This document shows, one piece after another, positions 17,811-26,524 of a DNA stretch of 51,304 nucleotides. The stretch is from contig NZ_CP045736.1 in assembly GCF_009649075.1 (NCBI RefSeq), forward strand, positions 1-51,304. The letters are read 5' to 3'. Positions within the stretch are counted from its first letter, which is position 1, and each line of letters begins with the position of its first letter. Origin of the DNA: Aeromicrobium yanjiei (GTDB lineage Bacteria; Actinomycetota; Actinomycetes; Propionibacteriales; Nocardioidaceae). Under the pieces are notes generated by a model that worked only from the letters and a program-made list of their open reading frames with translations, was not told the DNA's origin and ran no database searches. A program made the translations under genes and the position numbers.

Positions 17811-17978
17811 TCAGGGTTGGCGGACGAAGAGCATTGACCAGCCGTCCGGCACTTGTTGTGTCAGGTCGGCGTAGGCCTGGTCGTAGGTGGCAGCTTCGGC
17901 GGTGAGGGTCTTGGATTCGAGGGCGTATCCGCCGCGGTGGTCTGGTGGGTTCTGACGGATGGTGGTGGAGAGGATCAC
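17811..17978 (-). CDS. very small hypothetical protein
   Basis: 55 residues from GTG 17978 to the TGA at 17811. Text such as MILSTTIRQNPPDHRGGYAL, TYDQAYADLTQQVPDGWSML and FVRQP looks like a genuine folded small protein (a basic beta start, an amphipathic helix, a GW turn). It lies just upstream of the next minus-strand gene, so the two may form an operon. Family not recognised. Confidence 0.5.
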   Translation of the reverse strand: MILSTTIRQNPPDHRGGYALESKTLTAEAATYDQAYADLTQQVPDGWSMLFVRQP

Positions 17979-18053
17979 CGATCAATTCTAGATCTGGGTC
18001 GTCTGGTCCCTGGACCGGCCTTCGAACATGTGTTCTATGGTTTTGGGGTGGGT

Positions 18054-18320
18054 ATGAATCCGAGCCGGCGCGATCGGTGGCCCGACTTCGACCCGGTCCG
18101 GCTGGTGCTGGTGCAGCGCGGATATCGGTTTGAGCAGCCCTGGCAGGGGCTGTTGATTGACGTGCGCAGGCAGTCCTCGACCCGGTGGTCGGGTCTGGTG
18201 GTTTACGTCGACGAGCGGGCTGAGGGCCGGCCCGTGATCCAGCGGTGGTTTGACGGCGATGTGCTGCAGCCGGTGAAGGTTGACCCCAACGGCGCGGGGG
18301 TCAGCCGCCGCGGGGCGTGA
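18054..18320 (+). CDS. small hypothetical protein
   Basis: 88 residues beginning at ATG 18054 behind a GGGGTGGG run. The text alternates strands and charged turns (DPVRLVLVQRGYRF, WQGLLIDVRRQ, WSGLVVYVDERAEG, VIQRWFDGDVLQPVKVDP), suggesting a small beta-rich protein. It is divergent from the 17978 gene and convergent with the next HTH gene. Not recognised. Confidence 0.55.
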   Translation: MNPSRRDRWPDFDPVRLVLVQRGYRFEQPWQGLLIDVRRQSSTRWSGLVVYVDERAEGRPVIQRWFDGDVLQPVKVDPNGAGVSRRGA

Positions 18321-18355
18321 TCGGAACCGGGCCGGCTGTTACCCGTCTGGTGATG

Positions 18356-18583
18356 TCAGTCGCCCGGGATGGCCCCTGACCCGCGCCGGCCTGTGGTGTG
18401 CTGCCGGGTGGCTTGTTGCCACTTGTCGAGCTCGTCGGTGGAGTAGCGAATGGTGGTGGCGAAGCGTCCCCATTCGGGTCCTTGGCCGCGCTGGCGGAGG
18501 GCGGCGAGCTGGGCCGGCGGGATGCCTAGTCGGTGGGCGGCTTGGCTGGTGGTCAGCAGTCGGGTACTGGTGGTGGTGGCCAT
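18356..18583 (-). CDS. excisionase-family HTH protein
   Basis: 75 residues with a single MerR/excisionase-type helix-turn-helix: LLTTSQAAHRLGIPPAQLAA, then WGRFATTIRYSTDELDKW. It starts right after the SSB gene stop on the same strand, so the two are likely co-transcribed. Probably a plasmid regulator; no partner recombinase seen. Confidence 0.7.
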   Translation of the reverse strand: MATTTSTRLLTTSQAAHRLGIPPAQLAALRQRGQGPEWGRFATTIRYSTDELDKWQQATRQHTTGRRGSGAIPGD

Positions 18584-18584
18584 C

Positions 18585-18977
18585 TCAGTGCCCTTGCGAG
18601 CTGGTGCTCGAGGCCTGGCCGTGGGCGCTCTCGGCGTAGACGTTGGTGAACCGCAACGATGCTCCGATGGCCTGGACGACCACGACGTCGCTGGTCCTTT
18701 TTTGTCCGTTGTCTAGCCAGGCTTCTGTGGTGGTGTTGCCCACGACGAGGACGGTCGTGCCCTTGGGGAGGTTGGCCAGGTGCTCGGCCAGAGACCTCCA
18801 TGCCTTGATCCGGTACCGGGTCGGTTCGGCGTCGGTCCATTGATCGGCGTCGTCTTTGGTGCGCCTGTTGACCAGGACAACCGCTTCGGTCACCGGGATC
18901 TGTGAGTCGGTGACGTGGCTGAGGTGGGGGTTGTCAGCGAGGTTGCCTTCAAAGATTGCGGTGTTGAGATTCATCAT
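18585..18977 (-). CDS. ssb: single-stranded DNA-binding protein
   Basis: About 130 residues with an OB-fold SSB layout: an opening strand NTAIFEGNLADNPHLSHV, then AVVLVNRRTKD, YRIKAWRSLAEHLANLPKGT, TVLVVGNTTTEAW and SDVVVVQAIGASLRF. The short C-terminal tail lacks the acidic DDDIPF tip of chromosomal SSB. ATG 18977 or 18974 follow an AGGA box; the longer frame from 19079 has none. Next to the mobilisation genes it would protect transferred single-stranded DNA on entry. Confidence 0.78.
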   Translation of the reverse strand: MMNLNTAIFEGNLADNPHLSHVTDSQIPVTEAVVLVNRRTKDDADQWTDAEPTRYRIKAWRSLAEHLANLPKGTTVLVVGNTTTEAWLDNGQKRTSDVVVVQAIGASLRFTNVYAESAHGQASSTSSQGH

Positions 18978-19082
18978 TGGGTCCTGTCGTTTGTCGGCCG
19001 CCGGCGGCGGCTGTTCGGACTCGGAAACGGAAGGCCGGCGATGTGACCCGGGCGTGGTGTGAAGAGGTCCCCCCACCACAAA

Positions 19083-19210
19083 AACCCCGCTCCCGATAGA
19101 ACGCCGAACATGCCCAGCGAGGGCCCGTCAAGGGCCGACGAAGGAGGCAGCGCTTGCCCTTGACGGGTCCTCGCTGGGTGTCAAAATGTGAGGCTTCGGG
19201 AGCGGGGGTT
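19083..19210. other. candidate oriT: nested inverted repeats
   Basis: Outer arms AACCCCGCTCCCGA (19083-19096) and its near complement at 19196-19210 enclose a 22-bp inverted repeat at 19113-19134 and 19157-19178 (starting CCCAGCGAGG, one mismatch). The region lies between an SSB-like gene and the MobC/relaxase genes, where transfer origins usually are. I cannot place a nic site. A transcriptional attenuator is the alternative. Confidence 0.55.
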
Positions 19211-19331
19211 GGTGCGCCCGCAGGGCGTTGATCGAGGGCGCGAAGCGCTCCACTCAATGCTTGGACCCGGACGGATCCCCCTTGGGCCGCTACATAGTGT
19301 GCTGGCGCATGGGAAGCGGAGCAAGCTATAC

Positions 19332-19348
19332 ATTTAGGTTCCCTAAAT
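19332..19348. promoter_or_regulatory. palindromic operator candidate before the mobilisation genes
   Basis: Perfect inverted repeat ATTTAGG-TTC-CCTAAAT, about 100 bases before the MobC-like start, in an AT-rich patch with a TATACAT-like box nearby. A likely operator or promoter element of the mob operon. Confidence 0.45.
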
Positions 19349-19447
19349 CGCTGGGAGCCTCGACTTTGGGTCGCGGCTTTGGCACACTGGGCGTGTGGTC
19401 TCCACGGTTGGTGGAGTCGCTGCGCTGGGCATGAGGGGGTGAACGCG

Positions 19448-19843
19448 GTGGCGGATGAGCCGATCCGACGCCAGGTTTTGGGTCGGTCGCGTCAGGCGAA
19501 TGTGCCTGGTGGTCGGTCGCATTCGTACCGCGTGAAGGTCACCCCAGAAGAGCGGTCTCGGCTGGATTCGTTGGCCGCTGAGCAGCAGGTGAGTGTGCCT
19601 CGTCTGATGGTCGAGGCGACGTTGTCGGGCGGGTCAGAGACGCCGACGCAGCGACGCGAGGCGATGGCGGAGTTGTTCGCCATTCGGCGGGTGTTGAGCA
19701 ACAACGCGATCAACGTCAACCAGATGGCCAAGGCCGTGAACATCGATGGCGTGCTGCCGGCCGAGGCCAGCGGATTCCTGGCCGAGGCGCGGACTCTGGT
19801 GGGACGGATTGACGAGACGCTCGAGGGGCTGGCCACGCCATGA
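19448..19843 (+). CDS. MobC-like relaxosome accessory protein
   Basis: 131 residues. A beta strand SHSYRVKVTPEERSRLDSLA begins a ribbon-helix-helix, and VSVPRLMVEATL and IRRVLSNNAINVNQMAKAVN are typical of MobC-type proteins that bind oriT and help the relaxase. I start at GTG 19448, which has GAGGGGGTGA upstream; GTG 19439 is an alternative. The stop overlaps the relaxase start by four bases. Together they would form the relaxosome. Confidence 0.75.
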   Translation: MADEPIRRQVLGRSRQANVPGGRSHSYRVKVTPEERSRLDSLAAEQQVSVPRLMVEATLSGGSETPTQRREAMAELFAIRRVLSNNAINVNQMAKAVNIDGVLPAEASGFLAEARTLVGRIDETLEGLATP

Positions 19844-21432
19844 TGCCGAACATCACCCGGGGTGATCGGGCCGGTGGGCTGATGGTCTACCTGGCCAGTG
19901 AGGGCCGGCACAACGAGCACGAGAATCCGCACCTGGTCGCCGGCGATTCGCAGATCATGGCGTGGCACGACGACACCGAGCTGTCCCGGGTCGACGCGCT
20001 GGCGATCGCCGCGGAGCTCGACGCACCGCGCCGCCAGCTGGGGGTCGAGGTTCCCGGTGGCCACGTGTGGCACTGCTCGCTGTCGCTCGCGGCCGACGAG
20101 GGGCAGCTGACCGATGACCAGTGGGGTCAGATCGCGTCAGACTTCGTGGACGAGATGGGCTTCACCGAGGCGTCCGGCAAAGCGCCGTGCCGCTGGGTCG
20201 CGGTCCGTCACGGGGTGTCGAAGGCCGGCAACGATCACATTCACGTGGCCGTCTCACTGGTGCGTGAGGACGGCACCAAAGCCAGCGTGTGGAACGACCG
20301 CAACACCGCCCAGCGGGTAAGCGGAGAGCTTGAGGTGAAGTACGGGCTGCGGGTGCTGGAGTCCCGGCAGAACGGCTACGGCATCCGTGGAGTCAAGCCG
20401 GCCGAGCTGGCGCAGGCCGAGAAGGCCGGCACCGAGCCGGTCCGTGTGACGCTGGGCCGCAAGGTCAGGGCGTATGGGACGGCGTCGGTGGACGAGGCTG
20501 AATTCGTCCGTCGCTGTCGCCGCGGTGGTCTGCTGGTTCGTCCCCGCTACGCGTCGGATCGGACCGATGTTGTGGTGGGTTACTCGGTGGCCGCGCGACC
20601 ACCTGCAGGTGAGAAGCCGGTGTGGTTCGGTGGCGGAAATCTTGGTCGTGATCTGACACTTCCCCGGCTGCGCAGCGGGTGGCCCGACACCCCCGAGGAG
20701 CACACCGCGGCGGTCGCAGAATGGAACGCCGCGAAGCGCGATCAGCGGCCAGCGGCACCTGGTCGTGAAGTCGGTGAGGTCGACCCACAGGTATGGGCCG
20801 AGTGCTTGACGGACGTCGGGAAGCTGCGCGACCGGATGCAGTCGGTGCCGGTCGACGACACCGCCGCGTGGGCGCAGCTGGCCAAGGAGACGTCCGGCGT
20901 GTTCGCGGCCTGGTCGATCCAGACCGAGGGCCAGCCCGGCCCGCTGGCCGATGCGTCGATGGCGCTGTCGAGGTTCAGTCAGGTGCAGGCGCACAAGGTT
21001 CCGGTCAAGCGAGTCCCGCAGCCGGGCATGCGGCAGGCCGCGATGCTCCTGATGCAGGCGACCTCGAGCAAGTCGCCGGCCGCATCGCAGGCGCTGTTCC
21101 TAAACACGATGATGCAGCTGCTCAAGGCGATGCACGACCACCAGACGGCGGTACGCCGGCACCAGGCAGCGCGACAGGTGGAGGCGGCCGTGCGCGGCTC
21201 GCTCGTGCGGGTCAGCGAAACACTGCCGCCCGTTCCGGTGGTAGCCAGCGCGATCCGTGATGGTGACCGGCCTAGTGCTACCGACCGGTTCACGATGCCC
21301 GGGCATGCGCCGGTTGCCGGCGCGGTCCAGCCCATCGTGCGGCCGCCACTACCGACCGGACGCAACAACAGTGCTAGCTCAACGGAGAGGCCCACGCTCG
21401 ATCCAGGGCAAGGTCCTAAGCGTGGGCGATGA
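19840..21432 (+). CDS. relaxase, MOBP/VirD2-like
   Basis: 530 residues. The N-terminal nuclease domain has the histidine set of the family: HVWH at about 75-78 and DHIHVAVSLV at about 132-141, preceded by a conserved Trp-Val-Ala-Val-Arg-His strand. Tyr17 (LMVYLASEG) is a candidate for the DNA-linked tyrosine. The C-terminal half is helical and Ala-rich with no clear helicase motifs, so this is a nuclease-plus-anchor relaxase rather than a TraI type. It nicks oriT and pilots the strand into the T4SS. Coupled to the MobC-like gene. Confidence 0.85.
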   Translation: MMPNITRGDRAGGLMVYLASEGRHNEHENPHLVAGDSQIMAWHDDTELSRVDALAIAAELDAPRRQLGVEVPGGHVWHCSLSLAADEGQLTDDQWGQIASDFVDEMGFTEASGKAPCRWVAVRHGVSKAGNDHIHVAVSLVREDGTKASVWNDRNTAQRVSGELEVKYGLRVLESRQNGYGIRGVKPAELAQAEKAGTEPVRVTLGRKVRAYGTASVDEAEFVRRCRRGGLLVRPRYASDRTDVVVGYSVAARPPAGEKPVWFGGGNLGRDLTLPRLRSGWPDTPEEHTAAVAEWNAAKRDQRPAAPGREVGEVDPQVWAECLTDVGKLRDRMQSVPVDDTAAWAQLAKETSGVFAAWSIQTEGQPGPLADASMALSRFSQVQAHKVPVKRVPQPGMRQAAMLLMQATSSKSPAASQALFLNTMMQLLKAMHDHQTAVRRHQAARQVEAAVRGSLVRVSETLPPVPVVASAIRDGDRPSATDRFTMPGHAPVAGAVQPIVRPPLPTGRNNSASSTERPTLDPGQGPKRGR

Positions 21433-21444
21433 GCAATCGGCAAT

Positions 21445-21678
21445 TCAAACGGGGGTTGGCGCGCATCTGTTCGTCGGTGGTGTTGACGGCTGAGGTGGAA
21501 ACGCGTGAGGCATGCCTATCCCAAGCTGGTTCTGGTCAATGGATTTGAGGTAGGTCAGCATGCCTTGGCGGACGGCGTCGATGACCAGCGCGGCGGCTGC
21601 GACCACCACGCCGACGGCACCTGCAGTCTGCGCTACCAGGTCAGGCTCCGCACGTAGTCGTCTTCGCTTGAGGTTCAT
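21445..21678 (-). CDS. small membrane protein of the RM operon
   Basis: 77 residues with one hydrophobic segment (about residues 13-37, LVAQTAGAVGVVVAAAALVI). A basic start (MNLKRRRLR) favours cytoplasmic N-terminus; the tail is Pro/Thr-rich. The ATG overlaps the stop of the preceding gene (ATGA), so it is translationally coupled to the restriction-modification operon. Not recognised. A membrane partner of the defence module is possible, but this is inference. Confidence 0.5.
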   Translation of the reverse strand: MNLKRRRLRAEPDLVAQTAGAVGVVVAAAALVIDAVRQGMLTYLKSIDQNQLGIGMPHAFPPQPSTPPTNRCAPTPV

Positions 21679-22196
21679 GGGTGCTTCTTGATAGGTCGCA
21701 CCGCCCCTGCACTCTGCGACAACCACGGCTCGAATCGCTCAACGAACCCGTGAAGGTGCGCAAGAGAGGAGAGGTGCACCTGTAGGTCTCCGATCCCGTG
21801 GCGGCCCTTGCCCTGCACGCTGCGAACTCCGGGGAAGTCACCAAAGTCAGACGGGTTCAGCGGTAGGGCCAGCACGAACTTCGACTTAGTTCTCATGACA
21901 CTCAGAAACACCTGCGATCGCTCGCCTATCCGCGGCGCAGATTCCGTCTCTCGTCGATACCCTAGATAGGCGTTTCTGTAGGTGTATTGCACGCCAGGAT
22001 TTCGGATGCGAACCGTGCGGTCGAGCGCTTCCAGCATCTCGGTGAAGGTTTGAGTCGTCTCGCCGAAGTAGGCGCGTAGTTCAGCCCGGTCTGTGACCCG
22101 CATATGAAAAAGGCCTGCGATGATGTCTTCGGGGCTCCGACCTGTCTGAGTAGCGGCGTCCGCGAGGTAGTCCAGCACTTCGCTGGGAAGACGCAT
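21675..22196 (-). CDS. DUF5655-like protein
   Basis: 173 residues. The N-terminal half (MRLPSEVLDYLADAATQTGR, RAELRAYFGETTQTFTEMLEAL) looks like a short helical regulatory segment. The C-terminal half (KSKFVLALPLNPSDFGDFPG, VRSVQGKGRHGIGDLQVHL) resembles the DUF5655 fold found with restriction and transport-related proteins. It lies 18 bases after the RM gene on the same strand. It might modify target recognition or form a separate effector; role unknown. Confidence 0.6.
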   Translation of the reverse strand: MRLPSEVLDYLADAATQTGRSPEDIIAGLFHMRVTDRAELRAYFGETTQTFTEMLEALDRTVRIRNPGVQYTYRNAYLGYRRETESAPRIGERSQVFLSVMRTKSKFVLALPLNPSDFGDFPGVRSVQGKGRHGIGDLQVHLSSLAHLHGFVERFEPWLSQSAGAVRPIKKHP

Positions 22197-22214
22197 AATT
22201 CTCCTTCGAGCGAC

Positions 22215-24911
22215 CTACCGCGGTGGTTTGAATGCGGAGATGATGGTCCGAGCGTGTTCGCTATCCAGCAGCAGCTCAGCTTCTGTGACCGCCCGTGCCG
22301 TTGTACGGAGCGCAGCGACGCTCGCCTCAGCATCGAGCGCAGCCTGAAGTGCGTTGTCGATCCTGGCCCGCACATCTGACGATGGGATCGGAACCTGGAG
22401 TTGACGAACGATATCCCAGGTGACCCGCGTCCTGCCGATGCCAGTAGAGAGCAGGAGCATGTCTGCCCGGGACTCGGGCGTACGCAGAATCGACCAGATC
22501 ACTGATGCAGGGAGTGAGCCCGAGGGGCGGACGACGGTGAACTCGCTGGTGACAACGCACCCTGCCAGCGAGTCAGGAACGATGGCGATAGCACCGTGGA
22601 TCGCGTTGATATGGCTAATAACTATGTCACCGGCCTTGACCCTGACCAGTTGCTGTTTCGTCAGGTCGCCGACCGTGACATCTTCGCCTGCTTCACAGAA
22701 CCCGTCATACTTCACACGGAGATAGGTGACGATCTCGTCAGCGTCGGTATCCATGTCGACGATGCGCTCAGCGAGTTCCACAGCGTCCGTCGTTTCGATG
22801 GCACGTGTCAGCAGATCGCCAGCAGCGGAGACTTCAAGTCCGGCGTCTGTCCAGTCAGAGATACGCGAACCCGACTCCGGTAGGCAGGCTTTCACGTCCA
22901 TGCGCTCCGCGATGGCTGAGGCCGGAACAACCCACGCCGGGTCGCCCTCGCCGTTGCGGAACTTCCTGTAGAGATCGACGACTGTGCGAATCTCCTCGGC
23001 CGCTCGCTGCCTCTTGGCCTCATCGCCGGGGAGAACACGCTGACGCGGCGCATCGTCCACACCGACGTGGGAGCAGTAGTACATGAAGACATCGGGCTGC
23101 ACCTCCTCCGTCCCATCCCTCTTTTCCAGGATCAGCACTGAGGTCTTCACGCGCGCTTGAGATCTCTGGAAAGCATCCCCCGGCAGGGACACAACCGCAC
23201 GGATGATCCAGTTCTTGCGGATCCAGTTGCGCAAACCCTTGTGCTTACTCGCCCCGAGGATCCCATCGTCAAGGACTGTGATGAGTCTGCCGTGAGGTGC
23301 CAGCAGATCGTGATAGCGCTCAAGGAACATGACCATCGAACTCAGCGACTGCACAGGGCGACGCGACTCGTCACCGCCGGTGAACGCGAGATCGTAATCG
23401 TCGAGTAGCTTCGCGTCGTTCACCTGCTTCCGGCTGTACTCCTTCGCGAACGGCGGGTTGGTGAGCGCCACGTCTGCAAGACGGGTGCCGTCCAGCAGAC
23501 CGCCGTCGATGCGAGCCTTAAACTCCTGCTTCTCTCTCTTCAGCTCGGGGCTGTCGCTGGGGAATATGCTGACCTTTTTGTCGAGGGCATCCAGTTGGTA
23601 GATGCTCGTGCCCCCGTCGCCGTGCAGGTACATGTTGATTCGGGCGATACGGGCAAGTGCCGGGTCTCGGGCAATATCAACACCGATCAGTGCCTTCGTG
23701 GCTACCTGATCGCGGAGGTCCCGTTTCTCGCGATCACTGAGTGAGGAGTTCTCATTGATCTTCGTCCACATGTCTGCCAGTGCCTCGATGAGGAATCCGC
23801 CCGTTCCACAGCATCCGTCGATGACCCTGTCCAGGTGGTCGCCGTTCGCCTTGAGGTCTGCCAGACCGGTTGCTAGTTTCACGACGCTGCGAGGAGTGAA
23901 GTACTGCCCGAGCGCCTTTCCGCGAAGAGTGGAGTTGAGGAACGTCTCGAACATTCGCCCGTTGAGGTCGGCATCAATCGTAATGAGATCAACGTTCTCG
24001 AGCCGCTCGGCGATACTCTTTAAGGTTTCGGGTGCTAGTTCCAGGCGTTCGTTCTTCGAGAAGATCCGCTTCTTGCTACCGGATGCGATCTGCGTCTCGA
24101 AGTCTTCTAACAGTTCCTGAAACTTGAGCCGGTCGAGCGGATTAGGGGTCTGCGTGCTGTACCGATCGATCCAGTGCCTGGAGAAGAACACGTCATCCGC
24201 GGGTACGGCCACAGTCTCAACGTCCACCTGCCGAAGATTCGGGCTGTTGCGTGCTTCGCGATCCGAGACCAACTTCAGGAAGATCACCTTGACAAACTCC
24301 ATGAAGGCAGCCGTGTAGCTGAGGCTTTCACGCTTGTAGATCGTCTTATGAGCCCACGCGAAGTCAGCGTTCAGTTCAGCAACTGAGTGCCTGCGCAGGA
24401 GGTGCTCTCCCTCCGGTTCTGCCTCGGCCTTCGGCGTGGCGAACGCTGTAGGTGCCAGAAGGAAGCGAATTGCGTCGTACCGTTCGTTGCCATCCACGAA
24501 GTCGCCGAATTTCGCCTTGGCAACCGGAGTGTCGTTGTCCCACCGGTAGACGCGTGTCGAGATGCCGTTCGTCAGGATGAAGAACTCAACAGGATTGTCA
24601 GCCTCAGACTTGTTGAGTTCGTGGCAATAACTCGAACCCTGGTGGACCCAGTCATCCAGATCCTCTTCGATTCCCTTGGCCTCGACGATGCAACGGACGC
24701 GGCCCTTCGCTTCGAGTGCGTAGTCCGGTCGCCACTTGTACTTCTGGCGACCCCGCCCGAGAGCCAGTTCGGGGAGAGAAGCTTTGGTTCGGATTTCGCT
24801 GTCCTTGTACCCCAGGTCTGGGAGAAGCCGATTCACAAAGAACGCCTCGACGCTGGCCTCGTTGCCGAGGTCGGCAAGGTTGCCGAACTTATTGCTGGGC
24901 AGTTCAGGCAT
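22215..24911 (-). CDS. one-polypeptide restriction-modification enzyme
   Basis: 898 residues in four parts. An HsdR-N-type nuclease domain with PD-(D/E)xK residues (Asp63, Glu77, Lys79 in WRPDY...VEAKG) comes first. A helical HsdM-type region follows, then an N6-adenine methyltransferase core with GQYFTPRSVVKLA, DGCCGTGGF (about 365-373) and NPPF (485-488). The last 230 residues look like a target-recognition half of HsdS. No DEAD-box motor is present, so it is closer to a type IIG/BcgI-like enzyme than a full type I system. It lies between the relaxase and the T4SS operon, as cargo. Confidence 0.8.
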   Translation of the reverse strand: MPELPSNKFGNLADLGNEASVEAFFVNRLLPDLGYKDSEIRTKASLPELALGRGRQKYKWRPDYALEAKGRVRCIVEAKGIEEDLDDWVHQGSSYCHELNKSEADNPVEFFILTNGISTRVYRWDNDTPVAKAKFGDFVDGNERYDAIRFLLAPTAFATPKAEAEPEGEHLLRRHSVAELNADFAWAHKTIYKRESLSYTAAFMEFVKVIFLKLVSDREARNSPNLRQVDVETVAVPADDVFFSRHWIDRYSTQTPNPLDRLKFQELLEDFETQIASGSKKRIFSKNERLELAPETLKSIAERLENVDLITIDADLNGRMFETFLNSTLRGKALGQYFTPRSVVKLATGLADLKANGDHLDRVIDGCCGTGGFLIEALADMWTKINENSSLSDREKRDLRDQVATKALIGVDIARDPALARIARINMYLHGDGGTSIYQLDALDKKVSIFPSDSPELKREKQEFKARIDGGLLDGTRLADVALTNPPFAKEYSRKQVNDAKLLDDYDLAFTGGDESRRPVQSLSSMVMFLERYHDLLAPHGRLITVLDDGILGASKHKGLRNWIRKNWIIRAVVSLPGDAFQRSQARVKTSVLILEKRDGTEEVQPDVFMYYCSHVGVDDAPRQRVLPGDEAKRQRAAEEIRTVVDLYRKFRNGEGDPAWVVPASAIAERMDVKACLPESGSRISDWTDAGLEVSAAGDLLTRAIETTDAVELAERIVDMDTDADEIVTYLRVKYDGFCEAGEDVTVGDLTKQQLVRVKAGDIVISHINAIHGAIAIVPDSLAGCVVTSEFTVVRPSGSLPASVIWSILRTPESRADMLLLSTGIGRTRVTWDIVRQLQVPIPSSDVRARIDNALQAALDAEASVAALRTTARAVTEAELLLDSEHARTIISAFKPPR

Positions 24912-25323
24912 ACGTGATCTCCGGCATGCATCGATGATAGCGTCAATCTAGGACCAAAAGCGGTTTGGCGAGTTTGCCTGCGTACTGCAGCAGGTCCCGA
25001 ACTCGTCCGTAAGGACATGCTCGGGACCTGCCGCGTCGGCAGAGGCATGCGGTGTTGGAAGAGGTGTCCATGGACTCCCCAACACTCCGGCCCAGCCGAT
25101 CGATTGAGGGTATCAATGCGGGCACGCTGGAGCGGTCCCGGGCGTTGGCACCCACTGCATTGCGTGGCGCCCTCTGAGCCCGCGGCTGGCGTGAGACAGA
25201 TCGACTGCGCCGAGAGCAAGCTGTAAGCACGCCTGACTCGGAAGCGTAAGTCGGCTGTCTCAATCCCGGAGGCGCAATGACGGCTGTGCGTTGTGGCGCA
25301 TCGGGTTGTTCGCCGATGGACTC
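24912..25323. other. non-coding stretch upstream of the RM operon
   Basis: About 410 bases. Nothing convincing on either strand: the open frames are short and Arg/Pro-rich. The RM promoter should lie at its left edge; I could not assign boxes. It may mark the border of the RM insertion. Confidence 0.4.
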
Positions 25324-26073
25324 TTAGTGGCGTGCCTTTCGGGTCTGGTGCGGTGCGATTCCGGGAAGGGAGGACGTGGCCACGGGTAGGATTTTCTGGG
25401 CAGTACGCGGGCCGACCGCGCTGCGAGCACGCGCCCCTTGGCCGGTGTCAGCGAGCATGCAGCTTCTGACGGCTTCGGCTGAGGCGACGCCTTCGAGCGA
25501 TGCGACGGTGTCTTCTCGCCGGCCGGACGAATCCCAGAGCGCGTCTGCACGGCTTTGGGAAGCGGACGCGTAGGCGGTGTCCGCACCCTCGTGCTCGACG
25601 CGCTCTGCGGCCGCGTCCGCGGAAATCGCGACGGCGGCGTCGCTGTCGAGACGGGCTTGCTCGCGCTCTGAGAGCGAGTCGTGGTTGAGGTCGTTGGAGC
25701 GGTCGAGCGAGGACGGATCGATGCCGTAGTGGGTGTCGACCTCACGGCGAATCCTGTTGGCGGCCGCCCGTGCGGCCGGGTCGAGGTCCTCCCACGTGTG
25801 AGCGGTCTCGTACATGTCCGCGATGTCCTGCGGGCGTGCCGTGGCCCACCAGTCGTCGCGGCTGACTGGGCTCAGTGCCGCCACGGCGGCAGACCGTTCG
25901 GCGTCATGACGCGCTTGTAGCTCGGCGGCTCGCTGCTGGGACTGCGCTTGGCGTTCGCGCTGCTGCTGCTCGCGTGCGCGCATGGCGCGTTGTGCGGCCT
26001 GCGCGGCCACGGTCATGGTTGCCCGCATCCCGGCGCGGACGATCTCGCTGGTCTCGTCTGGCTGTTCGCTCAT
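25324..26073 (-). CDS. conjugation-cluster hypothetical protein (coiled coil)
   Basis: 249 residues, last gene of the T4SS operon, starting at ATG 26073 with AGGAG seven bases upstream. Residues 15-65 are a Gln/Arg/Ala-rich coiled coil (QAAQRAMRAREQQQRER). The rest is acidic and polar with no membrane segment. It resembles proteins that close actinobacterial conjugation operons, whose role I do not know. Confidence 0.65.
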   Translation of the reverse strand: MSEQPDETSEIVRAGMRATMTVAAQAAQRAMRAREQQQRERQAQSQQRAAELQARHDAERSAAVAALSPVSRDDWWATARPQDIADMYETAHTWEDLDPAARAAANRIRREVDTHYGIDPSSLDRSNDLNHDSLSEREQARLDSDAAVAISADAAAERVEHEGADTAYASASQSRADALWDSSGRREDTVASLEGVASAEAVRSCMLADTGQGARARSAVGPRTAQKILPVATSSLPGIAPHQTRKARH

Positions 26074-26098
26074 CGTGTGCTCCTAGGTGGCGGAGGTA

Positions 26099-26524
26099 CT
26101 AGTTGTTCTCGTCGACGTAGAGGCCTTCGGGGGGTTCCTCGATCGGGAAGACGTAGTGGCGGTTGGTGGAGTGGCCGTTGTCGATTGAGCACCCTTTGAA
26201 TGGGCCGGAGTCGGCCAGCAGGATCGGCAAGTGGTGGTCGAGGTGGTCGCGCAACCAGGTGGAACTGCCGAGGGCGGGATCGGTGCGCAGATGCTCCCAG
26301 GATCGCCACAGGCTCTCGAGGCGGTAGATGGCTTCGGGGTGCTCCCACCAACGGGGGCACCATGTGATGCCGGGGGTGTGCTTGACGTCGCGGGGGAACA
26401 TCGGGACGAAGAACTCACGTACGAACTCAGGCAGGCTGCCGTAGTAGAGCCGCGGCCGCTGCTCGTCGACATCGGCGCCGGGATCAGCCTCGTCGGTGTC
26501 TTCCCAACCGGTGCCCGTGGTCAT
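26099..26524 (-). CDS. DUF4913 protein
   Basis: 141 residues from ATG 26524, overlapping the VirD4-like stop. The text LYYGSLPEFVREFFVPMFPR, then WCPRWWEHPEAIYRLESLW and LRDHLDHHLPILL, is typical of DUF4913, a family that follows the coupling protein in actinobacterial conjugation clusters. Soluble, Trp-rich. Its job in transfer is not known. Confidence 0.78.
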   Translation of the reverse strand: MTTGTGWEDTDEADPGADVDEQRPRLYYGSLPEFVREFFVPMFPRDVKHTPGITWCPRWWEHPEAIYRLESLWRSWEHLRTDPALGSSTWLRDHLDHHLPILLADSGPFKGCSIDNGHSTNRHYVFPIEEPPEGLYVDENN

